Below are positions 1 to 8,056 of a stretch of 64,000 bases of DNA, in pieces. The DNA comes from Stutzerimonas kirkiae (lineage in GTDB: Bacteria; Pseudomonadota; Gammaproteobacteria; Pseudomonadales; Pseudomonadaceae). The notes below the pieces were generated by a model. It was not told where the DNA came from and did no database searches. It saw nothing but the letters and a program-made list of their open reading frames with translations. Position 1 is the stretch's first letter; each line of letters begins with the position of its first letter. The position numbers and the translations under genes were made by a program. The stretch lies in assembly GCF_004327335.1 (NCBI RefSeq), contig NZ_QJUO01000007.1, positions 1-64,000 of the forward strand, read 5' to 3'.

Positions 1-89
1 CGCTTCTTCCGCACACTATCAGCGCATAGCGCTTATAGCCTCCCCGATATAGCCATCCTCGTCATTTTCTGTGCAGTGCCGATGAAAAG

Positions 90-104
90 GGGCACGGAGA
101 TTGC
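90..104 (+). promoter_or_regulatory. sigma-54 promoter for the PhyH-like gene
   Basis: The sequence GGGCACGGAGATTGC has GG at 91-92 and GC at 103-104 with exactly ten bases between, close to TGGCAC-N5-TTGC. It lies about 115 bases upstream of the first gene. No TGT-N10-ACA site is visible in the 90 bases available upstream, so the activator site may lie outside the window. Confidence 0.6.
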
Positions 105-217
105 CTGCGTGATTGCATTAACGATAGTGTCGTGGATATAGGAAAAATACTGCTTGCATTGATCTTGTTGAGACGTATTTTCTTTTAGGGGCGCACGATG
201 CGCAGGAGGCAAGTCCG

Positions 218-988
218 ATGAACGCACACGCACGAATGAACGCACACCTCGCTTCACCCCTGCTGGACAGTTTCGCCTTTTCCCGCGATGGCTTCCTGCT
301 GTTGCGTGGCTGCCTGCCGACGGAGGTGGTCGATCGCCATCTGGCGACGGTCGCCGCGCAACGCTTGCGCAGCGAATATGCGGCGGCCACGCCCTGGCCG
401 GCGCACCCGGCGGTGCGCCGGCTGCGCCATACGCATGCCTTTCGCGCCAGCGGCGGGCTGGACCTGGCGCTGCACGAGCGGCTGCTGGCATCGCTGAATA
501 TCCTCGCCGGGGAAAGCTGCTTCCTGCTCGATATCGGTACGCCGGATGACGAGCAGGTGCTTTGCGCCTGCAATGCCAGCATCGGCCCCAGCCCGCACCT
601 GGGGGCCTGGATAGCCCTGCGCGATATCCCGCTGGAGGCCGGCCTGCGGGTCTGGCCGGGCAGCCATGCGCGCACCCGCGAATGCCTGCGCCGGCTGCTG
701 GCTTCGGAACCTGGCCTGGCCTCGCGTATCCAGCGCATGCGCGAGGACGGCGTCAGCCTGCAACAGTGGTTCGGCCTGGAGGCGCAGTTGCTGCAGGTGC
801 TGCGCGAGCGTTCCGCGCAGGGCGACACCGGCATGCGGGTACTGGCCCTGCGCAAGGGCGACGTGCTGGTCCAGCAGCAGGGCCTGGTGGTCACCGCGAA
901 GCGGCTGGATAGCCACGCCTGCCTGGTGGCGCGTTTCGGCGCCGACCAGTTGCATCGCAACCATTACTTCGCCGATGCGGCCTTCTGA
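218..988 (+). CDS. phytanoyl-CoA dioxygenase (PhyH)-fold protein, metal ligands apparently lost
   Basis: A 256-residue protein. The block around residues 127-147 (GAWIALRDIPLEAGLRVW followed by PGSH) is the conserved core of the PhyH/2-oxoglutarate dioxygenase superfamily. The usual His-x-Asp iron motif just before this core is not there (CNASIGPSPHL instead), and the distal His region reads GDVLVQQQGLVV where a His-Gly motif is expected. It may therefore be non-catalytic or bind its cofactor differently. An AGGAGG at 203-208 favours the ATG at 218; a second in-frame ATG is at 236. It has its own sigma-54 type promoter and precedes the nifUSV operon, so a role in nitrogen fixation is inferred. 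The substrate is unknown. Confidence 0.6.
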   Translation: MNAHARMNAHLASPLLDSFAFSRDGFLLLRGCLPTEVVDRHLATVAAQRLRSEYAAATPWPAHPAVRRLRHTHAFRASGGLDLALHERLLASLNILAGESCFLLDIGTPDDEQVLCACNASIGPSPHLGAWIALRDIPLEAGLRVWPGSHARTRECLRRLLASEPGLASRIQRMREDGVSLQQWFGLEAQLLQVLRERSAQGDTGMRVLALRKGDVLVQQQGLVVTAKRLDSHACLVARFGADQLHRNHYFADAAF

Positions 989-1051
989 GCGACCGCTCGG
1001 AAGCCGCCTCCAACTGCGCCTCGCGAGGTTGTGAGCCGCTGCGTCCGGCAT

Positions 1052-1067
1052 TGTCACAAACTCGACA
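1052..1067 (+). promoter_or_regulatory. NifA upstream activator site (iscA-nifUSV)
   Basis: A perfect TGT-N10-ACA (TGTCACAAACTCGACA) centred about 94 bases upstream of the -24 GG of the next promoter, the normal distance for NifA activation through DNA looping. Confidence 0.85.
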
Positions 1068-1151
1068 AAGTCCCTCCAGGGTGTCGTTCACGACATGGCC
1101 CTGCTCCTTGGTTTTAACGCCAATCATCTGATTGAAAAGCACTTTCCGCTA

Positions 1152-1167
1152 TGGCATCGGCTTTGCA
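1152..1167 (+). promoter_or_regulatory. sigma-54 promoter of the iscA-nifUSV-cysE-nifWZM-clpX operon
   Basis: TGGCATCGGCTTTGCA matches the TGGCAC-N5-TTGCA consensus, with GG at 1153-1154 and GC at 1165-1166. It lies 48 bases before the iscA start codon. Confidence 0.88.
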
Positions 1168-1214
1168 CCAGTCCTTTCGCCAGGTTGTCCGCAACTGCCT
1201 GAGGAGAGAGACCG

Positions 1215-1538
1215 ATGATTATCCTGACCGAGAGCGCCAAGACCGCGATCAACCGTTTTATCAGCAGCACGGACAAGCCGACCGCGGGCTTGCGCATCCG
1301 TGTCGAGGATGGCGGCTGCTCCGGGCTCAAGTACAGCCTGAAACTGGAGGAGCGGGACGCCGACGGCGACCTGCTCATCGACTGTGGCGGCATCACCGTG
1401 CTGATCGATGACGGCAGTGCGCCGTTGCTCGAGGGCGTCACCATGGATTTCGTCGAAAGCATGGAGGGCAGCGGTTTCACCTTCGTCAATCCGAACGCGA
1501 GCAAGAGCTGCAGCTGCGGCAAGTCATTCGCCTGCTAG
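1215..1538 (+). CDS. iscA: IscA-type Fe-S carrier, nif-specific
   Basis: A 107-residue A-type Fe-S carrier/scaffold. The three ligand cysteines of the family are in place: Cys35 in GGCSG and Cys99/Cys101 in the C-terminal CSCG. A-type proteins pass Fe-S clusters from the scaffold to apoproteins in the cytoplasm. As first gene of the NifA/sigma-54 operon just ahead of nifU and nifS, it is the nif-dedicated copy known in Azotobacter and P. stutzeri (often written iscA-nif). GAGGAGAG precedes the ATG at 1215. Length and sequence are ordinary for the family. Confidence 0.92.
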   Translation: MIILTESAKTAINRFISSTDKPTAGLRIRVEDGGCSGLKYSLKLEERDADGDLLIDCGGITVLIDDGSAPLLEGVTMDFVESMEGSGFTFVNPNASKSCSCGKSFAC

Positions 1539-1594
1539 TTCGCTCCGGGGCCCGCGGCAATGGCGGCCCCTGACTCACCGGGAGATCAATTGTC

Positions 1595-2539
1595 ATGTGG
1601 GATTATTCGGAAAAGGTCAAAGAACACTTCTACAACCCGAAGAACGCCGGCGCGGTGCCCGATGCCAACGCCACCGGCGATGTCGGCTCGCTCAGTTGCG
1701 GCGACGCCCTGCGCCTGACCCTGAAGGTCGACCCGGATACGGATGTGATCCTCGATGCCGGCTTCCAGACCTTCGGCTGCGGTTCGGCTATCGCCTCGTC
1801 CTCGGCACTGACCGAGATGGTCAAGGGCCTTAGCGTCGACGCGGCGCTGAAGATCAGCAACCAGGACATCGCCGATTTCCTCGACGGCCTGCCGCCGGAA
1901 AAGATGCACTGTTCGGTGATGGGCCGCGAGGCGCTGCAGGCGGCGGTCGCCAACTACCGTGGCGAGGCACTGGAGGACGACCACGAGGAAGGCGCGCTGG
2001 TCTGCAAGTGCTTCGCCGTGGACGAGGTGATGGTGCGCGATACCATCCGCGCCAACTGCCTGTCCAGTGTCGAGGAGGTGACCAACTACACCAAGGCCGG
2101 AGGCGGCTGTTCGGCCTGCCACGAAAAGATCGAGGAACTGCTCAGCGAAGAGCTGGCCGCGCGGGGCGAGATATTCGTGCCGGCGGGCACCGGCGCGAAG
2201 AAGAAAGCGGCGAAAGCGCCGCTGGTGAATATCGAGGCGGCCGAGACCCCAGCCGCTGCGGCCCCGGCCCCAGGCCTGACCAACCTGCAGCGCATCCGCC
2301 GCATCGAGCAGGTACTGGAGTCGATCCGCCCGACCCTGCAGCGCGATCACGGCGACGTGGAGCTGCTCGATGTCGAGGGCAAGAACGTCTACGTCAAGCT
2401 GACCGGCGCCTGCACCGGTTGCCAGATGGCCAGCATGACCCTGGGCGGCATCCAGCAGCGCCTGATCGAGGAACTGGGCGAGTTCGTCAAGGTGGTCCCG
2501 GTCAGTTCGCCGGCCCATGCACAGTTGGCGGGGGTGTGA
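1595..2539 (+). CDS. nifU: NifU Fe-S cluster scaffold
   Basis: A 314-residue three-domain scaffold on which NifS sulfur and iron are assembled into clusters for nitrogenase. The N-terminal IscU-like domain has Cys35, Cys62 and Cys106. The central permanent [2Fe-2S] domain has Cys137, Cys139, Cys172 and Cys175. The C-terminal Nfu domain has Cys273 and Cys276 (CTGC). An Ala/Pro/Lys-rich linker (about residues 200-228) joins the last two domains. It follows iscA by 56 bases and is followed at once by nifS. All expected ligands are present, so it should be functional. Confidence 0.97.
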   Translation: MWDYSEKVKEHFYNPKNAGAVPDANATGDVGSLSCGDALRLTLKVDPDTDVILDAGFQTFGCGSAIASSSALTEMVKGLSVDAALKISNQDIADFLDGLPPEKMHCSVMGREALQAAVANYRGEALEDDHEEGALVCKCFAVDEVMVRDTIRANCLSSVEEVTNYTKAGGGCSACHEKIEELLSEELAARGEIFVPAGTGAKKKAAKAPLVNIEAAETPAAAAPAPGLTNLQRIRRIEQVLESIRPTLQRDHGDVELLDVEGKNVYVKLTGACTGCQMASMTLGGIQQRLIEELGEFVKVVPVSSPAHAQLAGV

Positions 2540-2540
2540 G

Positions 2541-3749
2541 ATGAAAGACGTCTATCTCGACAACAACGCCACCACCCGGGTGGACGACGAAGTGGTCCAG
2601 GCCATGCTGCCGTTCTTCACCGAGCACTTCGGCAATCCCTCGTCGTTGCACCGCTTCGGCAACCAGGTCGGCCTGGCGCTGAAGAAGGCCCGGCAGAGCG
2701 TGCAGAAACTGCTCGGCGCCGAGCACGACTCGGAAATCATCTTCACCTCCTGCGGTTCGGAGTCCGACTCCACTGCCATCCTTTCGGCGCTCAAGGCCCA
2801 GCCGGAGCGCAAGACGCTGATCACCACTACGGTCGAGCACCCGGCGGTGCTGACCCTGTGCGACTACCTGGCCGGCGAGGGCTACACCGTGCACAAGCTG
2901 GCGGTGGACAAGCGCGGCCGCCTGGATCTCGCCGCCTACGCCGAACTGCTGGACGACGACGTGGCGCTGGTCTCGGTGATGTGGGCCAACAACGAGACCG
3001 GTACGTTGTTTCCGGTCGAGGAGATGGCGCGAATGGCCGACGAGGCCGGGGTGATGTTCCACACCGACGCGGTACAGGCGGTGGGCAAGCTGCCGCTGGA
3101 CCTGAAGAACTCGTCGATCCACATGCTCTCGCTGTCCGGGCACAAGCTGCACGCGCCCAAGGGCATCGGTGTGCTCTACCTGCGCCGCGGCACGCGCTTC
3201 CGCCCGCTGCTGCGCGGCGGCCACCAGGAGCGCGGGCGCCGCGCCGGCACCGAGAACGCCGCGTCGATCGTCGGCCTCGGGGTGGCGGCCGAGCGTGCGC
3301 TGCAGTTCATGGAGCACGAGAACACCGAGGTGCGGCGCCTGCGCGACAAGCTCGAGGCCGGCATCCTCGCCGCGGTGCCCTATGCCTTCGTCACCGGCGA
3401 TCCGGACAACCGCCTGCCGAACACGGCCAACATCGCCTTCGAGTACATCGAGGGCGAGGCTATCCTGCTGCTGCTGAACAAGGTCGGCATCGCCGCCTCC
3501 AGCGGTTCGGCCTGCACCTCCGGTTCGCTGGAGCCGTCCCATGTGATGCGCGCCATGGACATTCCCTACACCGCCGCCCATGGCACCGTGCGTTTTTCCC
3601 TGTCGCGCTACACCACCGATGTCGAGATCGAACATGTGATCCGCGAAGTGCCGCCGATCATCGCGCAGTTGCGCAAGTTGTCGCCCTACTGGAACGGTAG
3701 CGGCCCGGCGGAGGAGCCCGACCAGGCGTTCGCCCCGGTCTACGCCTAG
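2541..3749 (+). CDS. nifS: NifS cysteine desulfurase
   Basis: A 402-residue PLP enzyme that takes sulfur from cysteine and delivers it to NifU. The PLP lysine is Lys202 in SGHKLHAPKG and the persulfide cysteine is Cys325 in SSGSACTSG, both at the family positions. The start at 2541, one base after the nifU stop, gives the usual MKDVYLDNNATT N-terminus. An in-frame codon at 2517 lies inside nifU and is less likely. It acts in the cytoplasm with NifU to build clusters for NifH, NifDK and NifB. Confidence 0.97.
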   Translation: MKDVYLDNNATTRVDDEVVQAMLPFFTEHFGNPSSLHRFGNQVGLALKKARQSVQKLLGAEHDSEIIFTSCGSESDSTAILSALKAQPERKTLITTTVEHPAVLTLCDYLAGEGYTVHKLAVDKRGRLDLAAYAELLDDDVALVSVMWANNETGTLFPVEEMARMADEAGVMFHTDAVQAVGKLPLDLKNSSIHMLSLSGHKLHAPKGIGVLYLRRGTRFRPLLRGGHQERGRRAGTENAASIVGLGVAAERALQFMEHENTEVRRLRDKLEAGILAAVPYAFVTGDPDNRLPNTANIAFEYIEGEAILLLLNKVGIAASSGSACTSGSLEPSHVMRAMDIPYTAAHGTVRFSLSRYTTDVEIEHVIREVPPIIAQLRKLSPYWNGSGPAEEPDQAFAPVYA

Positions 3750-3786
3750 GGCGGCTCGACCCCGAAGCCGTGGCCCCTGGTGCAGC

Positions 3787-3837
3787 AGCCAGCTTGCTGG
3801 CGATCAGTCGACCGAAAGTATCGCCGGCAAGCTGGCT
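3787..3837. repeat. REP-like palindrome between nifS and nifV
   Basis: An 18-base inverted repeat, AGCCAGCTTGCTGGCGAT at 3787-3804 and its near-complement at 3820-3837. It resembles Pseudomonas REP units with their GGCAAGC/GCTTGCC core. It could form a stable hairpin in the operon transcript between nifS and nifV and protect or attenuate the mRNA. Confidence 0.7.
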
Positions 3838-3887
3838 CCTGCGCAAAGCGCAGACCCGCCGTGGCATTGCACTATCTGGAGGCAGTC

Positions 3888-5033
3888 ATGAACACAGTGA
3901 TCATCGACGACACCACCCTGCGCGATGGCGAACAGGGTGCCGGCGTGGCCTTCAATGCCGAGGAGAAGCTGGCCATCGCCCGCGCCCTGGTAGCCATCGG
4001 CGTAGCGGAGCTGGAGGTCGGCATCCCCGCCATGGGCGAGGAGGAGTGCGAGGTGATGCGCGCCATCGCCGGCCTTGGCCTGCCGGCGCGCTTGCTGGCC
4101 TGGTGCCGGTTGTGCGACCTCGACCTGCAGGCGGCGCGTGGCAGCGGCGTGGGCATGGTCGACCTGTCGCTGCCGGTCTCCGACCTGATGCTGCGCCACA
4201 AGCTCGAGCGTGACCGCGACTGGGCCCTGGCCCAGGTCACCCGGCTGGTCGGCGACGCGCGCATGGCCGGCCTGGAGGTGTGCCTGGGCTGCGAGGATGC
4301 CTCGCGCGCCGATCCCGAGTTCATCGTCCGGGTCGCCGAGGTGGCCCAGGCCGCCGGCGCCAGGCGCCTGCGTTTCGCCGATACGGTGGGGGTGATGGAG
4401 CCGTTCGCCATGCGCGAGCGCTTCCGCTTCCTGCGCCAGCGCCTGGACCTGGAACTGGAAGTGCACGCCCACGACGATTTCGGCCTGGCCACGGCCAATA
4501 CCCTGGCGGCGGTGGCGGGCGGCGCCAGCCATATCAACACCACGGTCAACGGCCTCGGCGAGCGCGCCGGCAATGCCGCCCTGGAGGAGTGCGTGCTGGC
4601 CCTCAGGCACCTGCACGGCATCGACTGCGGTATCGACAGCCGCGGCATCCCGGGGATTTCCGCGCTGGTGGAGCAGGCCTCGGGGCGCCAGGTGGCCTGG
4701 CACAAGAGTGTGGTCGGCGCCGGGGTGTTCACCCACGAGGCGGGCATCCACGTCGATGGCCTGCTCAAGCACCGCAGCAACTACCAGGGCCTCGACCCCG
4801 ATGAGCTTGGCCGCAGCCACAGCCTGGTGCTGGGCAAGCATTCCGGTTCGCGCATGGTCGAGGCCAGCTACCGGGCCATGGGCATCGAATTGCTGGAATG
4901 GCAGAGCCGCGCCTTGCTCGGTCGCATCCGCGCCTTTTCCACCCTGACCAAGCGCAGCCCGCAGACGTTCGAGCTGGAGTCCTTCTACCGGCAGCTCGGC
5001 GACGCCGACGTGGTATCCGGAGCCCTGTCATGA
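3888..5033 (+). CDS. nifV: NifV homocitrate synthase
   Basis: A 381-residue enzyme of the HMGL/isopropylmalate synthase TIM-barrel family. It condenses acetyl-CoA and 2-oxoglutarate to R-homocitrate, the organic ligand of FeMo-co. The N-terminal DTTLRDGEQ motif and the metal-binding [10 protein letters not shown] motif are present, as is the C-terminal communication region (GKHSGSRMV). The ATG at 3888 follows a GGAGG. It sits 138 bases after nifS, the space being filled by a REP-like hairpin, and its stop overlaps the start of cysE. Confidence 0.96.
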   Translation: MNTVIIDDTTLRDGEQGAGVAFNAEEKLAIARALVAIGVAELEVGIPAMGEEECEVMRAIAGLGLPARLLAWCRLCDLDLQAARGSGVGMVDLSLPVSDLMLRHKLERDRDWALAQVTRLVGDARMAGLEVCLGCEDASRADPEFIVRVAEVAQAAGARRLRFADTVGVMEPFAMRERFRFLRQRLDLELEVHAHDDFGLATANTLAAVAGGASHINTTVNGLGERAGNAALEECVLALRHLHGIDCGIDSRGIPGISALVEQASGRQVAWHKSVVGAGVFTHEAGIHVDGLLKHRSNYQGLDPDELGRSHSLVLGKHSGSRMVEASYRAMGIELLEWQSRALLGRIRAFSTLTKRSPQTFELESFYRQLGDADVVSGALS

Positions 5034-5818
5034 GCCTGCTGGCCGAGTGGCGCGAGGATGTCGGCTGCGTGTTCCAGCGCGACCCGGCCGCGCGCACCCG
5101 CTTCGAGGTGCTGACCACCTACCCCGGGGTGCATGCGATCCTCCTGCATCGCCTCGGCCATCGCCTGTGGCGGCACGGCTGGCGCTACCCGGCGCGCCTG
5201 CTGGCATTCCTCGCGCGGCTGCTGAGCAATGTCGACATCCACCCCGGCGCGACCATCGGCAAGCGCTTCTTCATCGACCATGGCGCTGGCGTGGTGATCG
5301 GCGAGACCGCCGAAATCGGCGACGACGTGACCCTCTACCACGGTGTCACCCTCGGCGGCACCAGTTGGCGCAAGGGCAAGCGCCATCCGAGCCTGGGCGA
5401 TGGCGTGCTGGTCGGCGCCGGGGCCAAGATCCTCGGGCCGATCAGCATCGGCGCCGGCGCCCGGGTCGGCGCCAACTCGGTGGTGGTGGCGGACGTACCG
5501 CCCGGCTGCACCGTTGTCGGCATCCCCGGCAGGGTGGTGCGCTTGCGCCAGGCCGGGCAGCCCAACCCCTATGGCGTCGACCTCGACCACCACCTGATTC
5601 CCGACCCCGTGGGCAAGGCTATCGCCTGTCTGCTGGAACGTATCGACATCCTGGAGAAGCGGCTCGAGGCGGGCGGCCTGGCCGCCGCCGGCAGCCAGCG
5701 GCAGTTCTACCAGGGCTGCGATGCGGACAACGCCATCTGCGAGCACGACTGCGCCGGCGGCGCCGTCACCCTGGGCCAGCCCTCGCGACTGGTCGCCAAC
5801 CATTCGACGAGCAAGTGA
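5030..5818 (+). CDS. cysE: serine O-acetyltransferase, nif-linked
   Basis: A 262-residue CysE-type enzyme making O-acetylserine for cysteine synthesis. The left-handed beta-helix hexapeptide region (about residues 70-165) includes the active-site block [12 protein letters not shown] and the [12 protein letters not shown] loop. The ATG overlaps the nifV stop (ATGA), showing tight coupling. A cysE copy in this position (cysE1 in A. vinelandii) is taken to raise cysteine supply for NifS during nitrogenase synthesis. The C-terminal 70 residues, with several Cys ([15 protein letters not shown]), extend past the catalytic core. Confidence 0.93.
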   Translation: MSLLAEWREDVGCVFQRDPAARTRFEVLTTYPGVHAILLHRLGHRLWRHGWRYPARLLAFLARLLSNVDIHPGATIGKRFFIDHGAGVVIGETAEIGDDVTLYHGVTLGGTSWRKGKRHPSLGDGVLVGAGAKILGPISIGAGARVGANSVVVADVPPGCTVVGIPGRVVRLRQAGQPNPYGVDLDHHLIPDPVGKAIACLLERIDILEKRLEAGGLAAAGSQRQFYQGCDADNAICEHDCAGGAVTLGQPSRLVANHSTSK

Positions 5819-5830
5819 CGGAGGCGCGGC

Positions 5831-6370
5831 ATGGACCTGCAGGATTTCAACGGCGACGACCTGTATTTCGATGAGCAACTGCCGGAGCAGGTCGCCCATC
5901 GCCTGGCCGATGCGGCCCGACGCTACGCCGGCGGCACGGCCGAGCAGCCGTTGCTGGAGGCGCAGGAACTGGCCCCGGACAGCCTCATCGTGCTGGTCGG
6001 ACTGTACCGCTTCTACTACTACCAGCATCGTTACCAAGATGCCCTGGCCATTGCCGCGCGGGCGATGGCCTGCGTCGCGCCGCGCCTGGGCCTGCCGCCG
6101 GTCTGGCGCGATGTCCGCCTGGGGCACCTGGCCTATGCCGTCGAGCAGGGCATCGGCCTGCTGCGTTTCTACCTGCTGTCGCTCAAGGGCGCCGGCTACC
6201 TGTGCCTGCGCCTGGGCCACTTCGAGCAGGGCAAGGCGATGCTCGCCAAGGTCGTCGAACTGGACGCAGGCGACCGCCTCGGCGCTCGCCTGCTGCTCGA
6301 CGTGCTGGCGGAGAACGATGCCGAAATCCTGCCTTTTCCCACTGTGCCTGCAATGGAGACTCAGCCATGA
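5831..6370 (+). CDS. nif-associated TPR-like protein (Orf7 type)
   Basis: A 179-residue cytoplasmic protein of unknown function in the position of orf7 of the A. vinelandii cysE1-nifW interval. Residues 57-80 (GLYRFYYYQHRYQDALAIAARAM) and 112-158 look like tetratricopeptide-type helix pairs, with the phrase FYLLSLKGAGYLCLRLG. It is clearly paralogous to the protein at 46935-47432, which aligns over both blocks at the same positions. Its stop overlaps the nifW start (ATGA), so translation is probably coupled. A role as assembly or maturation adaptor is inference only. Confidence 0.75.
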   Translation: MDLQDFNGDDLYFDEQLPEQVAHRLADAARRYAGGTAEQPLLEAQELAPDSLIVLVGLYRFYYYQHRYQDALAIAARAMACVAPRLGLPPVWRDVRLGHLAYAVEQGIGLLRFYLLSLKGAGYLCLRLGHFEQGKAMLAKVVELDAGDRLGARLLLDVLAENDAEILPFPTVPAMETQP

Positions 6371-6714
6371 ACAAACGACATTTCTCCCCGGACGATGGCC
6401 TGACGCTGGACGAGGCCATGGAGGAGCTGGTCTCGGCTGAGGATTTCCTCGACTTCTTCGGCGTGTCCTACGCCGAGGACGTGGTGCATATCAACCGCCT
6501 GCACATCATGCAGCGCTACCACGACTACCTGGGCCAGACCGGCGACCTCGACGGGCACGCGGATGCGGCGCGCCAGGCCGTCTACAGCCAACTGCTGAGG
6601 CGCGCCTACGAGGATTTCGTCGTCTCCGACGCGCAGACCGAGAAGGTCTTCAAGGTGTTCCGCATGCAAGAGCCGCAGGTCACCTTCGTCTCCATCGACC
6701 AACTGTCGAGCTGA
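6367..6714 (+). CDS. nifW: NifW nitrogenase-stabilizing protein
   Basis: A 115-residue NifW. Members interact with MoFe protein (with NifZ) and support its maturation and oxygen tolerance. The conserved N-terminal SAEDFLDFFGV block and the YxxLLxRAYEDF region are present, and the length is normal for the family. It overlaps the upstream orf by four bases and is followed by nifZ after three bases. Confidence 0.93.
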   Translation: MNKRHFSPDDGLTLDEAMEELVSAEDFLDFFGVSYAEDVVHINRLHIMQRYHDYLGQTGDLDGHADAARQAVYSQLLRRAYEDFVVSDAQTEKVFKVFRMQEPQVTFVSIDQLSS

Positions 6715-6717
6715 GCC

Positions 6718-7185
6718 ATGAGCCTGCCGCGATTCGACTATGGTGCACAAGTCCGCCTGATCCGCAATGTGCGCAACGATGGCACCTATCCGGGCATGGA
6801 AACCGGCGCGCTGCTGATCCGCCGTGGCGCCGTGGGTTGCGTCTACGATGTCGGCACCTACCTGCAGGATCAACTGATCTACCGGGTGCACTTCCTCGAC
6901 GCCGGGCGCACCGTCGGCTGCCGCGAGGAGGAGCTGATCCCGGCCGCGGAGCCCTGGATAGCCAATCTGTACGAGTTCCGCGACCCGGTGCAGGCCAGCC
7001 GCGCGCTGGCTATCGGTGGCGAAGTGGTGGTGTCCAAGGGGCAGGCGGGCAGCATCGAGAAGGTGCTGCGCGACCTGCCCCATGGCATCGAATACCACGT
7101 GTATTTCGACAATGGGCGCACCCTGCAGGTGCCCGAGCACAGCCTGGCGCCACTCTTGTCCGGAGGGCCGCAGCATGGGCACTGA
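6718..7185 (+). CDS. nifZ: NifZ, MoFe protein P-cluster maturation
   Basis: A 155-residue NifZ protein, needed for formation of the second P-cluster in NifDK. Two copies of the SH3-like NifZ motif are recognisable: residues about 6-65 (FDYGAQVRLIRNVRNDGT, then GAVGCVYDVGTYLQDQLIYRVHF) and a second copy about 95-145 (GGEVVVSKGQAGSI, then IEYHVYFDNGRTLQVPE). The stop overlaps the nifM start by 11 bases. Confidence 0.93.
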   Translation: MSLPRFDYGAQVRLIRNVRNDGTYPGMETGALLIRRGAVGCVYDVGTYLQDQLIYRVHFLDAGRTVGCREEELIPAAEPWIANLYEFRDPVQASRALAIGGEVVVSKGQAGSIEKVLRDLPHGIEYHVYFDNGRTLQVPEHSLAPLLSGGPQHGH

Positions 7186-8056
7186 CGTTCGCCTTGACGG
7201 CGATGCCCGCTACCTCTTGCTGAAGGTGGCCCATGAGCGTTTCGGCCGGGGCCCGGGCGAGCTCGACGAAGGGCAGTTGCAGCAGGCCCGGCGTATCGTC
7301 GAGCGTCACCTGCAGATCGAGGGCGCGGTGCTGCGCAGCCCGCAGGCGCTCGGCGTGGTGATCCCGCCGGCCCAGGTGGAGCAGGCCTGGAAGCAGATCG
7401 GCGAGCGCTATGCAAGCCCCGCCGCGCTGCAACAGGCGCTGCACGACAGTGGCCTGGACGGGCGGCAGGTGCGTGGGCTGCTGGCTCGCGAACTGAAGGT
7501 CGAGGCGGTGCTGGAGCGGGTCTGCGCCGGCTTGCCGGCGCTCAGCGATACCGATCTCGGGCTGTATTACTTCAACCATCCGGAGCGCTTCCTGCGGCCG
7601 CCCTCGCGCCAGGCACGGCACATCCTCATCACCGTCAACCCCGACTACCCGGAGAACATCCGCGAGGCGGCGCTGGCACGCATCGAGGCGATCGCCGGGC
7701 GCCTGCGCAGCAAGCCGGAGCGCTTCGCCGAGCAGGCGCTGAAGCATTCGGAATGCCCCACCTCGCTGCAGGGCGGCCAGCTCGGTAACATCCGCCCGGG
7801 CATGCTCTACCCGGAACTCGACGCCTGCCTGTTCGCCCTGCAGCCAGGGCGGATCGGCCCGGTCGTCGAGTCGCCGCTGGGCTTCCACCTGCTGCTGTGC
7901 GAAGCCGTCGTACCGGCCATGCAACTGCCGCTGGAGGCTGTCCTGCCACACCTGCGCGAGACGCTCCAGCAGCGCCAGCGCCAAGCCCACCAGCGGCGCT
8001 GGCTGGAAAGCCTGCTGCAACAGGCCCCCCCTATGGAGAACCAGGCCCATGGCTGA
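7175..8056 (+). CDS. nifM: NifM peptidyl-prolyl isomerase
   Basis: A 293-residue SurA/parvulin-type prolyl isomerase required to mature the Fe protein NifH. The C-terminal parvulin domain (about residues 140-245) is recognised from RQARHILITV, LQGGQLGNIRPGML and ESPLGFHLLL. The N-terminal part is a helical region typical of NifM. No signal peptide is present, consistent with a cytoplasmic chaperone. It overlaps nifZ at its start and clpX at its end (8 bases). Confidence 0.94.
   Translation: MGTDVRLDGDARYLLLKVAHERFGRGPGELDEGQLQQARRIVERHLQIEGAVLRSPQALGVVIPPAQVEQAWKQIGERYASPAALQQALHDSGLDGRQVRGLLARELKVEAVLERVCAGLPALSDTDLGLYYFNHPERFLRPPSRQARHILITVNPDYPENIREAALARIEAIAGRLRSKPERFAEQALKHSECPTSLQGGQLGNIRPGMLYPELDACLFALQPGRIGPVVESPLGFHLLLCEAVVPAMQLPLEAVLPHLRETLQQRQRQAHQRRWLESLLQQAPPMENQAHG

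Noticed and set aside
118-1057. Long open frames on the minus strand opposite the PhyH-like gene
   Set aside because: They are shadows produced by high GC at third codon positions; their products are Arg/Ala/Gln-rich without recognisable domains.
1082-1095. TGT-N8-ACA near the iscA promoter as a second NifA site
   Set aside because: The spacer is eight rather than ten bases, which does not fit NifA binding.
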